A program made the translations under genes and the position numbers. Positions 44,802 to 53,525 of a stretch of DNA of 64,000 nt are shown in pieces. The stretch is taken from positions 62,001-126,000 of the forward strand of contig JAAYNV010000043.1 of NCBI GenBank assembly GCA_012520645.1, written 5' to 3'. The notes below the pieces were generated by a model that was not told the origin of the DNA, ran no database searches, and saw only the letters and a program-made list of their open reading frames with translations. This stretch comes from Clostridiales bacterium (GTDB lineage: Bacteria > Bacillota > Clostridia > Lachnospirales > Lachnospiraceae). Positions within the stretch are counted from its first letter, which is position 1; every line of letters starts with the position of its first letter.

Positions 44802-45623
44802 ATGGGTGAAATAGCAAATAACTTTACGGGGAGTGCACAGTATGTAGCATCCGAGGAATTGATGGCGAGTGTCAATGTGGCAATTGCACTGAAAAAACCT
44901 CTTTTAATTAAGGGAGAGCCGGGAACCGGAAAGACGATGTTAGCACAGGCTGTGGCAGAGTCTCTTGGGAAGAAGCTGATTATCTGGAATATTAAATCTA
45001 CGACGAAGGCGCAGGATGGTCTTTATATGTATGATACGATTCAGCGTTTGTATGACGGGCAGTTTGGAGAAGAGGGTGTGGATGATATTGCACGCTATAT
45101 CAAGCTTGGAAAGTTAGGAGAGGCATTTGACAGTGAGGAGCAGGTCGTGCTGCTCATTGATGAAATTGACAAGGCAGATTTGGAATTCCCCAATGATCTT
45201 TTGTGGGAGCTGGATCAGATGGAGTTTTACATCCATGAGACAAAGCGCAATGTAAAGGCAAAGCACAGACCGATCGTAATCATTACCTCCAATGCGGAAA
45301 AGGAATTGCCGGACGCATTTCTTCGCAGATGTATTTTCCACTATATAGATTTTCCGGATAAGGAATTGATGGAGGAAATTGTAAAGACACATTATCCGGA
45401 TGTGGAAGAGCATTTACTGCAGAATGCCATGGAAGTATTCTATGAGATTCGTTCCATTCGTGACATCCGCAAAAAGCCAAGTACTTCAGAGCTGATCGAC
45501 TGGATCAACGCACTGCAGATTGGCGGTATCAGTGCGGAGGTGTTAAAAGAAAAGCTTCCGTTTGTCGGAGTGATCGTAAAAAAAGATGAAGATCTTGATA
45601 TTGTAAAGCATAAAGCGGATTAG
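44802..45623 (+). CDS. MoxR-family AAA+ ATPase
   Basis: This 273-residue AAA+ protein has Walker A GEPGTGKTML at about 38-47, Walker B VVLLIDEIDKAD, sensor 1 ITSNAEKELPDAF and the arginine finger region LRRCIFHYIDFP. MoxR ATPases act as chaperones that, with a VWA partner, insert metal or activate enzymes. The VWA partner is the next gene, 10 bases away. The target of the pair is not apparent from neighbours. GAAAGGAGC precedes the ATG. Confidence 0.93.
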   Translation: MGEIANNFTGSAQYVASEELMASVNVAIALKKPLLIKGEPGTGKTMLAQAVAESLGKKLIIWNIKSTTKAQDGLYMYDTIQRLYDGQFGEEGVDDIARYIKLGKLGEAFDSEEQVVLLIDEIDKADLEFPNDLLWELDQMEFYIHETKRNVKAKHRPIVIITSNAEKELPDAFLRRCIFHYIDFPDKELMEEIVKTHYPDVEEHLLQNAMEVFYEIRSIRDIRKKPSTSELIDWINALQIGGISAEVLKEKLPFVGVIVKKDEDLDIVKHKAD

Positions 45624-45633
45624 GGGTGGATAC

Positions 45634-46836
45634 ATGTTTGTATCGTTTTTTGACACACTGAAGGCGAAGGGATTAAAGGTTACGTTAAGCGAGTGGCTGA
45701 CACTGCAGGAGGCGCTTGATAAGGGGCTTTGTGGAAGCAGCATGACACAGTTTTATTATGTGGCGCGCATGATCCTTGTAAAAAGTGAGACGGATTTTGA
45801 CAAGTTTGATATGGCATTTGAAGAACATTTCAAAGGAATCTATTCGGATGATGCCGTGACGGACCGGATGCTTCGGTGGCTGGATAAGGAAGATATGAAT
45901 GATATGCTGCATGAGCAGGAAGTGCAGTGGCTGAATCAGATTGAAGAAATCAAGGTTGACAAAGAGGATGTGGAAGATAAGTTTAAGCAGCGTCTGAAGG
46001 ATCAGGACAGCGAGCACAATGGCGGAAGTTTCTGGATCGGTACGATGGGTAAAACTTCGTTTGGTAATACCGGTGGTAACGTCGGCGGTGTACGCGTGGG
46101 TGGAAAGACCGGTTTCCAGTCTGCGTTTGCGGTCGTTGGAGCCAGAAAATACAGGGACTTTCGGGATGACAGGACACTGGATAACAGACAGTTCCAGCTT
46201 GCATTCAGAAGGCTCAGACAGTTTTCCACGAAGTTAGATATTCCCAAGACAGAGCTGGATCTGGATGAGACGATCGACCAGACCTGCAATAACGGTGGCT
46301 GTCTTCAGATCGTTATGGGAAAACCGAGAAAGAATGCAGTCAAACTTCTTCTTTTGATGGATTCCGGGGGTACGATGATCCCTTACAGCTCCCTGATGAA
46401 TGATTTGTTTCAGGCGGTTCATAAATCCAATCATTATAAGGATGTTAAGGCGTATTATTTCCACAACTGTATTTACAGTAAGCTGTATAAGACACCGGAA
46501 TGTGAAAACGGCGACTGGATTGATACAGAGTGGATGTTCAGGAATCTGGATAAGGACTACAAGGTCATTATTGTGGGAGATGCGGCGATGGCACCGGAAG
46601 AGCTGTATTCTGAGACGGGAAATTACCGGGGACCAAACGGTGGCTTAAGCGGTTATGAGTGGCTGAAGCTCGTAAAACGGCATTATAAAAAGGTCGTCTG
46701 GCTGAATCCCAAGATGGCGCCGGGAAGAGCTCCGTGGAGGGAAGCAGAGACTGCGATTAAGGAAATGTTTCCAATGTATAAGTTGACGGTGGATGGACTG
46801 AATAAAGCGATGGTGACTTTGATGGTCAATAAATAA
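45634..46836 (+). CDS. VWA-containing CoxE-like protein
   Basis: This 400-residue cytosolic protein has an alpha-helical, charged first half and a C-terminal von Willebrand A domain starting LLLLMDSGGTMIPYSS (about residue 233). The metal site reads D-S-G-G-T rather than the canonical D-x-S-x-S, so divalent metal binding may be altered. The family is close to the CoxE/COG3825 type that partners MoxR ATPases. A Gly/Val-rich segment (NTGGNVGGVRVGGKTG) lies near residue 147. It is the second gene of the MoxR-VWA pair, and its stop lies 36 bases from a converging gene. Confidence 0.88.
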   Translation: MFVSFFDTLKAKGLKVTLSEWLTLQEALDKGLCGSSMTQFYYVARMILVKSETDFDKFDMAFEEHFKGIYSDDAVTDRMLRWLDKEDMNDMLHEQEVQWLNQIEEIKVDKEDVEDKFKQRLKDQDSEHNGGSFWIGTMGKTSFGNTGGNVGGVRVGGKTGFQSAFAVVGARKYRDFRDDRTLDNRQFQLAFRRLRQFSTKLDIPKTELDLDETIDQTCNNGGCLQIVMGKPRKNAVKLLLLMDSGGTMIPYSSLMNDLFQAVHKSNHYKDVKAYYFHNCIYSKLYKTPECENGDWIDTEWMFRNLDKDYKVIIVGDAAMAPEELYSETGNYRGPNGGLSGYEWLKLVKRHYKKVVWLNPKMAPGRAPWREAETAIKEMFPMYKLTVDGLNKAMVTLMVNK

Positions 46837-46871
46837 AGGGAACATTGCAGGGTTATAAATTATAAGCATGG

Positions 46872-47873
46872 CTACACCAGCAGAAGGATGCTGCCCAACA
46901 GTAAAAGGGGTGGCAGACAGGCGGTGTAGCTTTTTTCGTTGTGAAACAGGTGCAGGGTAATCAGGCAGAAAATCAGGCTGAATCCACTGACTGTCAGGAT
47001 ATCCAAAAGGAAGGAGCGGCAGGCGGAACCGGTTGTCATAGCCGGAAGGAAGAAAAGCCCTCCTGCAAAAAGTGCGACAGCATTCATAAGCAGAGGTATA
47101 AGCAGACAACTGAGACTGGCAAGATATTTCTGCGCTTTGCTTATGACCTGATAAAAACCGCAGGCATCATCCTGGTACACATGCAGCCCGCCGGTATAGC
47201 AGGCAGCGAACAGCATAAGATATAAGAGCCGTTTTAATGCAAGCATGTCAAAGGGCTGTTTGAAAGGCAGGAGTGAGTCTGGTACTTCAGTTGCTTTGAG
47301 AAGCTGTGCTTTTGGCGTAGCGTTATAGGAAAATGAGAATACAGATCCATCCTCCAGATGTGAATGATAAATATGTGTAAGCTCCTGTTTGAGATAGGGA
47401 GGATTGGAAAGCAAAGTGTCCATACTGGTTTCTAAGACATGCAGCTCATATTCCTCAAACCATGCTGCAAAAACGGTTTCACAGGCAACATCTGAGAGCA
47501 GGGAATCCGGTGCGGTCACGACAGAAATTGTTTTCCGTGTGCTTCCGGCATCTACGGAATCAAATAGTTCCTCTGGGAACAGAAAGCCGCATTCGGCCTG
47601 CTTTGTCGCAACCTCTTCCCGTAGACGCTCCGGGCTGTCAGCCATATAAAACAAAAAGAGTGAACGATCCGAAGCGGAATCCTCAATCAGCTTTTTACAG
47701 ATTTTGGTGGAGATGGAATCGGCAGGGGAAGCATAGAGCGCAATCCGGGCAGATGAATAGTCTGTGGTTTCCAGTTTGGGAAAGAGAGCACACAGAAGCA
47801 GAATGCTGCCTGTAAGCAGATAGAGGGAGCGGCTTTTCAGTTGTCTTTTGCATAACAGAAACAGGAAGTTCAT
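46872..47873 (-). CDS. ABC-2 type permease, apparently truncated
   Basis: This 333-residue protein is the last gene of a four-gene minus-strand operon. It has one N-terminal membrane helix (16-32), a large external region to about 210, then four or five helices, and it stops inside a hydrophobic run LLLLGSILLLV. The sister permease at 47870 continues for about 65 residues past the equivalent helix with an external loop and a final helix. No matching sequence continues after this stop in any frame, so the 3' end seems lost. It overlaps the sister gene by four bases. Confidence 0.8.
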   Translation of the reverse strand: MNFLFLLCKRQLKSRSLYLLTGSILLLCALFPKLETTDYSSARIALYASPADSISTKICKKLIEDSASDRSLFLFYMADSPERLREEVATKQAECGFLFPEELFDSVDAGSTRKTISVVTAPDSLLSDVACETVFAAWFEEYELHVLETSMDTLLSNPPYLKQELTHIYHSHLEDGSVFSFSYNATPKAQLLKATEVPDSLLPFKQPFDMLALKRLLYLMLFAACYTGGLHVYQDDACGFYQVISKAQKYLASLSCLLIPLLMNAVALFAGGLFFLPAMTTGSACRSFLLDILTVSGFSLIFCLITLHLFHNEKSYTACLPPLLLLGSILLLV

Positions 47874-49096
47874 GTGGTATACCTCTTAGTTTTCCAAAAT
47901 GTAAACAGTATAGATGCGCTCAATAAAATGAGGGCACCGATCAGACAGAAGCAGGAATAGTGTTGTTCTGGCCGAAAGCTTTGATCCAGAATGGAGCAGA
48001 AAATACGATGGCACCAAAAGACCGGAAGAAACGGACCTGTTTTTCCGCAAAGCTTTGGCAGAAAGGCAGATGGAAGGAGCAGACCGCAAAACAGGGTCAT
48101 ACCCAGACCAGAAAAAAACAGCCATAGAATACCTTCACTTCCTCGCCTTGGGACGGTAAAGCAGAATACTTCCAGAGCGGAGAACAGAAGCAGGGGAGCC
48201 ATCAGGAGAAGCAGAGACCAAGGCAGAGAAGCTGCGTCCGAAAAAAGGACTGCAAGTGGAGTAAGGTTTATCGCAAGAATCGGAAGCACGGCAGCAAGGA
48301 GATTCTGTACAAAGATAACGGATAACCGGATCAGAGTGTGGGAAACCGGTGACAGTCCCATATGTATCCAAATATTTCGAACGGCATCATTTTCCTGAAA
48401 CTGGACATGATAGAGCGTACCGCAGCAGAGGAAAAACAGTAAAAGCAGGGTGGCACCGTAAAAGACCGGAACGCGCAAAGTACCTGTCGCAGAAGCGATT
48501 TCGTCATGGAACAGGGATTCACGCAAAAATACAATGTGCAGACCGCGTCTGTTCAGGGTATCAAAAAGAGTCTGTAAATCTATGGAAAGGCCATAAGAGT
48601 TATACAGATCTGCTGCAGTATAGACTGCCGACTGGGCAGAACCGAGCAGGGATGCCCCGCTTTTTGTCAGCTCTGCAAGCAATGCGGCAGGAAGCCCTTC
48701 AGCATTCGAAAAGGTGACAGAAACCGGAAGATTTTCTCCGTTTAATATTCCGGTAAGTGTGCCGGAAGGAAGCTCGATCACTGCAATGACCTGACCGGAG
48801 GCAAGCTGTTTTTGTGCCTCTTCCTTTGAGACCTCCGTAAAGGTAAAAAGGGAGGATACGGACCGGAAACTTTCCAGATAGGAAAGTGTCAGAGAGGAGT
48901 CCAGTTCGGTATCCTCGTTGACAACCGCGATTTTTGTCATAGGCAGTTCACCGGACTGATACAGAGATTTCGTCAGTAAAAACAGCAGAGCAAAAAGAAG
49001 CCCAAGAAAGAAAAAGGATCCGAGAATAAGTTTCGGAAAAGCAAGCAATGACCGTTTGTATTCGGTTTTCATAAAGCGTAAAGCTACATTTCCCAT
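47870..49096 (-). CDS. ABC-2 type transporter permease
   Basis: This 408-residue permease of the ABC2_membrane_3 type has a first helix at about 26-45, an external domain of about 170 residues (TKIAVVNEDTELDSS, ASGQVIAVIELPSG) and then five or six helices to the C-terminus, which ends in FWKTKRYTT. The layout matches exporters with a large outer domain between helices 1 and 2. The start overlaps the upstream unknown gene by 13 bases. It probably pairs with the next permease as a heterodimer driven by the ATPase at 50252. Confidence 0.85.
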   Translation of the reverse strand: MGNVALRFMKTEYKRSLLAFPKLILGSFFFLGLLFALLFLLTKSLYQSGELPMTKIAVVNEDTELDSSLTLSYLESFRSVSSLFTFTEVSKEEAQKQLASGQVIAVIELPSGTLTGILNGENLPVSVTFSNAEGLPAALLAELTKSGASLLGSAQSAVYTAADLYNSYGLSIDLQTLFDTLNRRGLHIVFLRESLFHDEIASATGTLRVPVFYGATLLLLFFLCCGTLYHVQFQENDAVRNIWIHMGLSPVSHTLIRLSVIFVQNLLAAVLPILAINLTPLAVLFSDAASLPWSLLLLMAPLLLFSALEVFCFTVPRRGSEGILWLFFSGLGMTLFCGLLLPSAFLPKLCGKTGPFLPVFWCHRIFCSILDQSFRPEQHYSCFCLIGALILLSASILFTFWKTKRYTT

Positions 49097-50268
49097 GGCA
49101 GATATCCTTTCAAAACAAGCAATTCGCTTTGTTCCATTCTGTCAAGCATTTCATTTCCAAGCTGTTCCAGAGCTTCTTCTGTCAGTAGGAAGGGATTCCT
49201 CGAATTTTCAGCAGAAAAGGGAAACTCTGTTGCCGGAGCAGAAGCGGATGCTTCCAAAAACAGACTTCCGTATAGATGGAAACTTCCATAGGTATTTTTA
49301 CAGATCAGCTCTTTTAGATTGATGCAGAGTGCTCCGTTATCGGATTCAGACAGAAGCACGGCATAATCCATGGTGAAAAGAGGAACGGAATCCGGCGTTT
49401 TTTCTGAGGGAGCATATAGGACTAACTGTCCGGTCAGTTGACCAGATAACTGTTCAGTCATTGGCTCTGTAACTGGCTGTATGAGTAGTGTGAAGGGATA
49501 GCTTTTTTCATGTATCACAATGTTTTGCTCATAATACAGACCTTCTATATCACCCTGTGGTGTCAGGGTCAGAAAAAAGGACTGACCGGAAGGGACTGTT
49601 ATCTGATAAGTGTAGTTGTCATCCTTTGTGTGTTCAGAAGAAAGTAAAGTGATCTCTGCCTGACGCAGCAGTTCCCTATCTGGGAAAAGGAAATTTAACT
49701 GCCGCAAAAACGTATCCCGGACAGGTGTCTTATCCAAAAAGAGAGCACAGGAAAAATCTTCTGGTACCGTCATTTCCAGAAACTGAGGGAGAGGGGAGGC
49801 ATTAAAGTCCTTTCCAAGAGAAGCCGGATTTACGGTAAACCAGAAATCAGACAATTCTGGTGAGTGTAGTGCCAGAAGGTTCGTATCCGTATAGAAGTCC
49901 AGATGACCATAAGGCTTCATCAGATAGGAAACCTCCGAATTGGAGAAAAAAGTATTCCGTTTGGTGTCCAGTACAAGCTCCGTTTCCAGTCCAAATCCCT
50001 CCAGATCCACCGGATCGAAAGAAAGCTCCTTTACCAGTTCTCCAGATGGCTCGAGCCGGTTGAGTGTCAGGGACAATGTACCGGAGAGAATTTCACTTTG
50101 AAGAAGTGTACCGGTGTGATTTTGACCAAAGGAGCGATACCATGCTCTTGTTACCGTCATCCGTGGAGAACGATAAAAGCGGACAGCGGAAAAAAGCCCT
50201 ATGATTGCCAGAAAAAGCAAAACGGCACATATTATTTTTTTCCTGCTTTTTTTAGTAAGGTATTTCAT
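49084..50268 (-). CDS. Unknown membrane-anchored extracellular protein in an ABC operon
   Basis: I do not recognise this 394-residue protein. It has a basic N-terminus (KKSRKK), one helix at about 12-28 and no lipobox, then a wholly extracellular, beta-rich, Ser/Thr/Leu-rich domain with few cysteines. Repeated short patterns such as TEQLSGQLTGQLVLY occur near 275-290. It overlaps the ATPase gene by 17 bases and the permease by 13, so it is surely part of the transporter operon. A role as a substrate-capturing or accessory subunit is inferred from context only. Confidence 0.75.
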   Translation of the reverse strand: MKYLTKKSRKKIICAVLLFLAIIGLFSAVRFYRSPRMTVTRAWYRSFGQNHTGTLLQSEILSGTLSLTLNRLEPSGELVKELSFDPVDLEGFGLETELVLDTKRNTFFSNSEVSYLMKPYGHLDFYTDTNLLALHSPELSDFWFTVNPASLGKDFNASPLPQFLEMTVPEDFSCALFLDKTPVRDTFLRQLNFLFPDRELLRQAEITLLSSEHTKDDNYTYQITVPSGQSFFLTLTPQGDIEGLYYEQNIVIHEKSYPFTLLIQPVTEPMTEQLSGQLTGQLVLYAPSEKTPDSVPLFTMDYAVLLSESDNGALCINLKELICKNTYGSFHLYGSLFLEASASAPATEFPFSAENSRNPFLLTEEALEQLGNEMLDRMEQSELLVLKGYLPWEM

Positions 50269-50932
50269 CGGAAGATATCTCCTTTAGGGTTCCGTCTTTT
50301 AAGAATAGAAGAGAGGTACAAAGGAATAAATCCTCCTTTTCGTGTGTGGAGAGCAGGATGGTTCCTCCTTCTTTCAAATAGGCAGTAAGACAGTCATTCA
50401 TTTGTCTTTTCATGGAAAAATCCAGTGCACTGCACGGTTCGTCCAAAAGCAGGAGCCTGGGGGAATTGGAAAATGCGCAGGCGAGGGAAAGTCTGCGTTT
50501 CATACCTCCGGACAGCTTTTTGACCGGAAGCTTATAAAAGGAAGCAATATCCAAAAGCTGCATCGGAGTAGAGGTAAGCATTCTTTCAAAATCCTTTCGA
50601 TGTCCGTGAAAGCGGAGCAAAAGATTGTCTTTGGCGCTTAGCTCTTCAATTAAGGGATTTTCCTGCGGTACATACCCCAATAGAGAAGCATGGGAGGCAG
50701 AAGCTTTGAACGGGTCTCCATCCACTAATATTTTACCGCTGTTCGGTTTCCGTACACCTGCCAAAATGGAAAAAAGTGTGGATTTGCCACAGCCGTTATT
50801 GCCAAGTAATGCGGTACAGCTTCCAACAGGCAGTGAGAAGGAAATATTATCCAGTAATTTGGTTTTTTCCTTGGACTTACTATAAGAGAAGGATAAATTC
50901 TGTATTTCCAACAGAGGTTTCGGTTCGCTCAT
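50252..50932 (-). CDS. ABC transporter ATP-binding protein
   Basis: This 226-residue ATPase has Walker A GNNGCGKST near residue 43, the Q-loop in VPQENPLIEEL, the signature LSGGMKRRLSLACAF and Walker B LLLLDEPCSALDF followed by the H-loop STHEKED. It is the first gene of the minus-strand operon ATPase-unknown-permease-permease, and its start lies 96 bases from spoIVA on the opposite strand. The resemblance is to drug, bacteriocin or sodium exporters, but the substrate cannot be named. Confidence 0.92.
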   Translation of the reverse strand: MSEPKPLLEIQNLSFSYSKSKEKTKLLDNISFSLPVGSCTALLGNNGCGKSTLFSILAGVRKPNSGKILVDGDPFKASASHASLLGYVPQENPLIEELSAKDNLLLRFHGHRKDFERMLTSTPMQLLDIASFYKLPVKKLSGGMKRRLSLACAFSNSPRLLLLDEPCSALDFSMKRQMNDCLTAYLKEGGTILLSTHEKEDLFLCTSLLFLKDGTLKEISSDEIPY

Positions 50933-50971
50933 TTTTGTTTAGTAATCCTTTCGTATGCTTTTTGTATTTTA

Positions 50972-51002
50972 ACATATTTGACAGAGGATTGACATATACA
51001 TT
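50972..51002 (+). promoter_or_regulatory. Candidate sigma-E promoter for spoIVA
   Basis: CATATT (50973-50978) lies 14 bases before CATATACATT (50993-51002). This resembles the sigma-E pattern (-35 ATATT, -10 CATACAnT), as expected for a mother-cell gene. The same gap also holds the divergent start of the ABC operon. Confidence 0.5.
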
Positions 51003-51028
51003 TAGCAGGTAAGACAGGAGGTTTTTGG

Positions 51029-52516
51029 ATGGGAAATTTTCACAGTAATACATACGATTTATACCGGGATATACAGAAACGCTGCGGCGGGGAGATATAC
51101 ATAGGCGTGGTGGGACCGGTCAGAACGGGAAAATCTACTTTTATCAAGCGGTTTATGGATCTTCTGGTGCTGCCGTATATGGAAGATGAAAATGCCAGAG
51201 TGCGGGCACAGGATGAGCTGCCGCAGAGTGCAGGCGGGAAAACGATTACGACGACAGAACCGAAATTTATTCCAAAAGAAGCAGCGAAGCTTAAGCTGAA
51301 CGGGGATGTGGAAGTAAAGGTTCGTTTGATTGACTGTGTAGGTTATATGGCAGAGGGTGCGGCAGGTCATATGGAAAATGAAGCGGAACGGATGGTAAAG
51401 ACCCCATGGTTTGAACAGGAAATTCCGTTCACACAAGCTGCAGAGATCGGAACGAAAAAGGTTATTACCGATCATTCTACGATCGGAATCGTAGTGACAA
51501 CGGACGGAAGCTTCGGAGAGCTGGAAAGGGGAAGCTACCTTGTGCCGGAGGAGAAAACAATCACAGAATTAAAAAGGCTGCATAAGCCGTTTCTTGTCCT
51601 TCTAAACTCTGCCAAGCCCTACAGTGAAGAAACACGCAGACTTTCTGAAAGCATGCAGGAAAAATACGGGGTTAAAGTATTGCCTGTTAACTGTGAACAA
51701 CTTAAAAAAGATGATATTCATATAATTATGGAGCAGGTATTGTATGAGTTTCCGGTGACCATGGTGGAATTTTACATGCCAAAATGGGTGGAAATGCTGC
51801 CATGCAGTCATCCCATGAAGACCGATATCATTGATAAGGTGCGGAAGCTCATGGTTGGAATTGATACGATTCAGGACGTGGTAGAAAAGCCTGTGGAGCT
51901 TTCCAGTGAATATGTCAGGCGTTTGAAAATTGACCAGATCAATATGGCAGATGGCTGTATCCGCATGAATCTGGACGTGGACGAAAGCTATTATTATGAG
52001 ATGCTCAGTGAACTGATTGGGGAAGAGATTTCCAATGAATATCAGCTTATTACCAAGATGCAGGAATTTGCCAGAATGAAAAAGGAATATGTTAAGGTGC
52101 TGCATGCTGTGGAGGCGGTACGTCAGAAAGGATATGGTGTAGTAACACCGGAACGCAGTGAAATTACACTGGATAAGCCGGAGGTGATCAAACATGGAAG
52201 CAAATACGGAGTCAAGATCAAGGCGGAGAGTCCTTCCATTCATATGATACGTGCCAATATAGAGACTGAAATTGCACCGATTGTAGGAACGGAGCAGCAG
52301 GCAGAGGATCTGATCCGTTATATTTCGGATGCAGGGACTTCAGAGAAAGGTATTTGGGAGACCAATATATTCGGAAAGACCGTGGAACAGCTTGTAAATG
52401 ACGGAATCACCGGCAAACTGGCTATGATAGGTGATGAAAGTCAGGTCAAACTGCAGGAAACCATGCAGAAGATTGTGAATGACAGTAACGGAGGTCTGGT
52501 CTGTATTATTATTTAA
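51029..52516 (+). CDS. spoIVA: Stage IV sporulation protein A
   Basis: SpoIVA is the ATPase that polymerises on the forespore surface and forms the base layer of the spore coat. The 495-residue protein is full length. Walker A reads GPVRTGKST at about residues 24-32 and the family Walker B region is VRLIDCVGYM. The N-terminus NTYDLYRDIQKRCGGEIYIGV and the C-terminus ending in GGLVCIII match the family. GACAGGAGG precedes the ATG. Its presence marks the organism as an endospore former or a recent descendant of one. A terminator follows. Confidence 0.97.
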   Translation: MGNFHSNTYDLYRDIQKRCGGEIYIGVVGPVRTGKSTFIKRFMDLLVLPYMEDENARVRAQDELPQSAGGKTITTTEPKFIPKEAAKLKLNGDVEVKVRLIDCVGYMAEGAAGHMENEAERMVKTPWFEQEIPFTQAAEIGTKKVITDHSTIGIVVTTDGSFGELERGSYLVPEEKTITELKRLHKPFLVLLNSAKPYSEETRRLSESMQEKYGVKVLPVNCEQLKKDDIHIIMEQVLYEFPVTMVEFYMPKWVEMLPCSHPMKTDIIDKVRKLMVGIDTIQDVVEKPVELSSEYVRRLKIDQINMADGCIRMNLDVDESYYYEMLSELIGEEISNEYQLITKMQEFARMKKEYVKVLHAVEAVRQKGYGVVTPERSEITLDKPEVIKHGSKYGVKIKAESPSIHMIRANIETEIAPIVGTEQQAEDLIRYISDAGTSEKGIWETNIFGKTVEQLVNDGITGKLAMIGDESQVKLQETMQKIVNDSNGGLVCIII

Positions 52517-52533
52517 AGATTTGGGAAAATAAT

Positions 52534-52577
52534 CAAAAGGTCTGTGGAGCAAAATGTTTCCATGGACCTTGCTTTTG
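52534..52577 (+). terminator. Intrinsic terminator after spoIVA
   Basis: Bases 52537-52548 pair with 52559-52570 over 12 positions with two G-U pairs, extended by CAAAA/TTTTG around a bulged G and followed by T-rich sequence. Confidence 0.75.
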
Positions 52578-52582
52578 TATGC

Positions 52583-52611
52583 TTGTGAAACATTCGGAAT
52601 ATTGTTATAAT
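52583..52611 (+). promoter_or_regulatory. Promoter for punA-cdd
   Basis: TTGTGA (52583-52588) and TATAAT (52606-52611) with a 17-base spacer. A second TATAAT lies 11 bases further down. Confidence 0.6.
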
Positions 52612-52653
52612 TGCAGTATAATTGTGCGGAAAGCTATAAAAAGGAGGAAAAAG

Positions 52654-53484
52654 ATGAATCCGGATTATGAAAAGATTGTAAAATGTTATGAGAGTGTGAA
52701 AAAGAGAGTGGACTTTCAGCCAAAGGCAGCCATCGTGCTGGGGTCGGGACTTGGGGACTATGCGGATGACATACAGGTGGAAGCACAGCTTTCTTATCAG
52801 GAAATTGAAGGTTTTCCGGTATCTACTGTGCCTGGACATGCAGGAAAATTTATTTTTGGATATGTTGGTAATGTGCCGGTTGTCTGTATGAAAGGACGTG
52901 TGCATTTTTATGAGGGGTACCCGATTTCGGATGTGGTGCTTCCGACCAGACTGATGAAGATGATGGGAGCGGAAATTTTATTTCTGACGAATGCGTCTGG
53001 TGGAATTAATCCGGAATTTCATGCTGGAGATCTGATGTTAATTACCGATCATATATCCTGTTTTGCACCGAATCCGTTGATGGGAGCCAATATGGGTGAG
53101 CTTGGAGTACGATTCCCGGATATGAGTGAGGTTTATGACCGCGATTTACAGAAGATTATCCGCAATACGGCAGAAAAGGGAAATATTCCGTTAAGAGAGG
53201 GAGTTTACGTGCAGCTTACCGGTCCGTCCTATGAGTCTCCGGCTGAAATTCGTATGCTTCACGGATTTGGAGCCGATGCTGTTGGAATGAGCACTGTAGT
53301 AGAGGCGATAGCAGCAAATCATATGGGAATGAAAATCTGCGGCATTTCCTGTGTCTGCAACATGGCGGCAGGAATGAATGAAACACCGTTGTCACATATA
53401 GAGGTACAACAGGCAGCAAATGAGGCAGCGCCCCGGTTTAAAAAGCTTTTAACGGAATCGGTCATTCAGTTTGGAGCGCTTTAA
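52654..53484 (+). CDS. punA: Purine nucleoside phosphorylase
   Basis: The enzyme splits inosine or guanosine with phosphate into base and ribose 1-phosphate. The 276-residue protein is of the trimeric PNP type, with VLGSGLGDYAD, VPGHAGKF, MKGRVHFYEGY, LTNASGGINP, TGPSYESPAEIRML and GMSTVVEAIAANHMG. The start at 52654 follows AAAAGGAGG. cdd begins 41 bases after the stop, and a purine permease follows, so the three genes form a nucleoside salvage group. Confidence 0.95.
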   Translation: MNPDYEKIVKCYESVKKRVDFQPKAAIVLGSGLGDYADDIQVEAQLSYQEIEGFPVSTVPGHAGKFIFGYVGNVPVVCMKGRVHFYEGYPISDVVLPTRLMKMMGAEILFLTNASGGINPEFHAGDLMLITDHISCFAPNPLMGANMGELGVRFPDMSEVYDRDLQKIIRNTAEKGNIPLREGVYVQLTGPSYESPAEIRMLHGFGADAVGMSTVVEAIAANHMGMKICGISCVCNMAAGMNETPLSHIEVQQAANEAAPRFKKLLTESVIQFGAL

Positions 53485-53525
53485 TAATGGAGTGCAAAGG
53501 GTATTGCAGGAAAGAGGAGAAAAAG

